Shown: one piece after another, positions 35,191 to 36,933 of the stretch
Numbering within the stretch: position 1 is the stretch's first letter
Layout: each line of letters opens with the position of its first letter
DNA from: Thiobacillus sp. 65-29
GTDB taxonomy: Bacteria; Pseudomonadota; Gammaproteobacteria; Burkholderiales; Thiobacillaceae
Assembly: GCA_001899775.1 (NCBI GenBank)
Contig: MKWN01000033.1
Coordinates: 77,526-114,458, forward strand
Length of the DNA: 36,933 nt
Direction: 5' to 3'
Translations under genes and position numbers: made by a program
The notes under the pieces: generated by a model
What the model saw: only the letters and a program-made list of their open reading frames with translations
What the model was told of the DNA's origin: nothing
The model's database searches: none

Positions 35191-35351
35191 CCTGTCGGAC
35201 TTGAGCACGATCTACTGCGCCGGTGGGATAGCGGTCCATATTTGTCCATTTTTTCGTTACATAGGCCCACTATGCGCCTCAAAAATGGACAAATCTGTCC
35301 TCGCTCTCCCACTCGGCTCGCTACGATCGCTCAAGTCCGACAGGCTCCTAG
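35184..35351. mobile_element. 168-bp long-hairpin (MITE-like) element between hslV and hslU
   Basis: Perfect 23-bp inverted ends (35184-35206 and 35329-35351, containing AGGAGCCTGTCGGACTTG) enclose a partly paired interior. A second perfect 14-bp inverted repeat, ATTTGTCCATTTTT, lies at 35240-35253 with its complement at 35281-35294. The outermost CTAG on each side may be a 4-bp target duplication. There is no open frame of coding character. If transcribed from hslV it would form one long hairpin in the message. Confidence 0.7.
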
Positions 35352-35365
35352 GGGCCAGGGAAGGT

Positions 35366-35380
35366 GCGGCCTTCGGCCGC
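35366..35380. repeat. Short GC hairpin GCGGCCTTCGGCCGC
   Basis: A perfect 6-bp stem with loop TTC lies between the two parts of the heptamer arrays. No T run follows, so a terminator is doubtful. Confidence 0.5.
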
Positions 35381-35410
35381 GCCTCCTTTGAAAAGGCCGC
35401 GCAGCGACCA

Positions 35411-35467
35411 CCCCTAGCCCCTAGCCCCTAGCCCCTAACTCCTAGCCCCTAGTCCCCAGGCCCTAGC
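35411..35467. repeat. Heptanucleotide CCCCTAG array ending at the hslU start codon
   Basis: Eight 7-bp units are in register at 35414, 35421, 35428, 35435, 35442, 35449, 35456 and 35463. Six carry CTAG; two are altered (CTAA, CCAG). The array runs opposite to the one at 35163 and ends 2 nt before the hslU ATG, so it forms the ribosome-binding region. Confidence 0.8.
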
Positions 35468-35468
35468 A

Positions 35469-36788
35469 ATGACCCCCAAGGAAATCGTCCACGAACTCGA
35501 CAAGCACATCGTCGGCCAGGCCGCCGCCAAGCGCGCGGTGGCGGTGGCGTTGCGCAACCGCTGGCGGCGCCAGCAGGTCAGCGAGCCCTTGCGTCAGGAA
35601 ATCACGCCCAAGAACATCCTCATGATCGGGCCGACCGGCGTGGGCAAGACCGAGATCGCGCGCCGCCTCGCGCGCCTCGCGCACGCGCCCTTCATCAAGA
35701 TCGAGGCGACCAAGTTCACCGAGGTGGGCTATGTCGGCCGCGACGTCGATACCATCATCCGCGACCTGATGGAAACCGCGGTGAAGCAGATGCGCGAGGA
35801 AGCCACCACCAAGGTGCACTTTCGCGCCGAAGAGGCGGCCGAGGAACGCGTCCTCGACACCCTGCTGCCGCCGCCGCGCAGCAGCGGGTTCGGCGAGGAA
35901 GCGCCGCGTGAAGACGGCGCAGCACGCCAGCGCTTCCGCAAGATGCTGCGCGAGGGCCAGCTCGACGACAAGGAGATCGAGATCGAGCTCGCCGCCGTCG
36001 CGCCCGGCATGGAAATCTTCGCGCCCCCCGGCATGGAAGATCTCTCGCAGCAGTTGCAGGGCATGTTCCAGAATCTCGGCGGCGGTCGCCGCCAGCGCCG
36101 CAAGCTCAAGGTGCGCGAGGCGATGAAGCTCCTCACCGAGGAGGAGGCCGGGCGTCTGATCAGCGACGAGGACACCAAGCAGCAGGCACTCGAAGCGGTC
36201 GAGCAGAACGGGATTGTCTTTCTGGACGAAATCGACAAGATCGCCACCCGCAGCGAGGCGCACGGCAGCGACGTGTCGCGCCAGGGCGTGCAGCGCGACC
36301 TGCTGCCGCTGATCGAGGGCACTACCGTGTCGACCAAGTACGGCATGGTGAAGACCGACCACATCCTGTTCATCGCCAGCGGTGCCTTCCATCTTTCGAA
36401 GCCGTCCGACCTCATCCCCGAGCTGCAGGGGCGGCTGCCGATCCGCGTCGAACTGCAGGCGCTTTCCGTCGAGGATTTCGAGCGCATCCTTACCGCGACC
36501 GACGCCTGCCTCACACGCCAGTACGAAGCCCTGCTGGCGACCGAGGGGGTGACGCTGAAATTCACGCCCGACGGCATCCGCCGCATTGCCGAAATCGCCT
36601 TCGAGGTCAACGAGCGCACCGAGAACATCGGTGCACGGCGCCTGCACACTGTGATGGAAAAGCTGCTCGAGGACATCGCCTTCGACGCCGGCAGCTTCAC
36701 CGGCGAATACGTCGTCGATGGCGAGGCCGTCACCACCCGACTCGCCGCGCTCGCCGCCCGCGAGGACCTGGCGCGCTACGTCCTCTGA
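35469..36788 (+). CDS. hslU: ATP-dependent protease ATPase subunit HslU (ClpY)
   Basis: HslU is the AAA+ unfoldase that feeds proteins to HslV. The 439-residue protein has the N-terminal [19 protein letters not shown] block, Walker A GPTGVGKT (54-61), the intermediate domain (about 110-240), Walker B VFLDEIDK, a sensor region and the C-terminal tail EDLARYVL that inserts into HslV. No strong ribosome-binding site precedes the ATG; the nearest purines are AGG inside the degenerate seventh heptamer. Length and motifs are complete, so the protein is intact despite the rearranged leader. Confidence 0.96.
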   Translation: MTPKEIVHELDKHIVGQAAAKRAVAVALRNRWRRQQVSEPLRQEITPKNILMIGPTGVGKTEIARRLARLAHAPFIKIEATKFTEVGYVGRDVDTIIRDLMETAVKQMREEATTKVHFRAEEAAEERVLDTLLPPPRSSGFGEEAPREDGAARQRFRKMLREGQLDDKEIEIELAAVAPGMEIFAPPGMEDLSQQLQGMFQNLGGGRRQRRKLKVREAMKLLTEEEAGRLISDEDTKQQALEAVEQNGIVFLDEIDKIATRSEAHGSDVSRQGVQRDLLPLIEGTTVSTKYGMVKTDHILFIASGAFHLSKPSDLIPELQGRLPIRVELQALSVEDFERILTATDACLTRQYEALLATEGVTLKFTPDGIRRIAEIAFEVNERTENIGARRLHTVMEKLLEDIAFDAGSFTGEYVVDGEAVTTRLAALAAREDLARYVL

Positions 36789-36933
36789 CGCGCCGTTCAC
36801 ACCGCCCCGTCGACACATGAATCCCCCAGCCCGTCCGTCCAGCCATCCGCGCACCGCATCCGTGCCGGCCGCGCCCGTCTCCCGCGTCCCGTGAACGGCA
36901 AACACCTCACGCTGTCTCCCGTGGTCGCCGCCC
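36789..36933 (+). other. Gap after hslU; possible start of another gene at 36891
   Basis: Nothing is certain here. A short frame at 36817-36894 codes for 25 Pro/Ser-rich residues and is probably not a gene. A GTG at 36891 overlaps that frame's TGA and opens a frame (NGKHLTLSPVVAA) running off the window, which could be the start of the next gene. Confidence 0.25.

Noticed and set aside
36817-36894. Short frame MNPPARPSSHPRTASVP after hslU
   Set aside because: 25 residues, low complexity, no ribosome-binding site and no recognisable family.

Overview
This is a GC-rich, densely packed chromosomal segment, most likely from a betaproteobacterium of the Rhodocyclales (Azoarcus/Thauera-like). That placement is inferred from the gene order (aroE-mtgA; ahcY-small membrane protein-metF; metK opposite two LpxL-type acyltransferases, then dapF-DUF484-xerC; hslVU), from an S-adenosylhomocysteine riboswitch before ahcY, and from HslV starting MEQYRGTT. 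It was not tested by a search. No rRNA, tRNA, prophage or CRISPR array was seen. Most of the window is housekeeping DNA, with several small repetitive elements in the gaps.

Layout. 1-5827: aroE, mtgA, mgtE, msbA and a TtcA-family gene, with a decayed small inverted-repeat element between mtgA and mgtE. 5828-6590: a REP-associated tyrosine transposase (RAYT) bracketed by its own REP hairpins. 6626-12311: an aminotransferase, then a copper-type TonB-dependent receptor with tonB, exbB and exbD. 12312-12823: a gene-free REP cluster with a 71-bp tandem repeat. 12824-19018: the SAM cycle (metF, a small membrane protein, ahcY behind its riboswitch, and metK, all on the minus strand) split by a plus-strand two-component pair. 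19192-23930: two lipid A-type acyltransferases, a GNAT, dapF, a DUF484 protein and xerC, coupled by start/stop overlaps except before dapF. 24031-26808: a membrane PAS-GGDEF-EAL protein. 26875-27402: a lipoprotein.

27504-32579 is the most interesting stretch: seven closely spaced same-strand genes encoding a DksA that has lost three of its four zinc cysteines, a COG0523/CobW GTPase, YidD, a DUF2946-like exported peptide, a coiled-coil outer-membrane barrel, a cluster-9 metal-binding protein and an ABC-3 permease. Together they look like a zinc-starvation response and import island. Unusually, it has no ABC ATPase gene and no recognisable Zur box.

32614-36788: a duplicated STAS protein, a DUF4126 membrane protein, hslV and hslU. 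The two hslVU gaps are heavily remodelled. A 291-bp element with 17-bp terminal inverted repeats sits inside what looks like the hslV -10 box, with a 5-bp target duplication. Between hslV and hslU, heptanucleotide CTAG arrays surround a 168-bp long-hairpin element, and the last array ends two bases before the hslU start codon.
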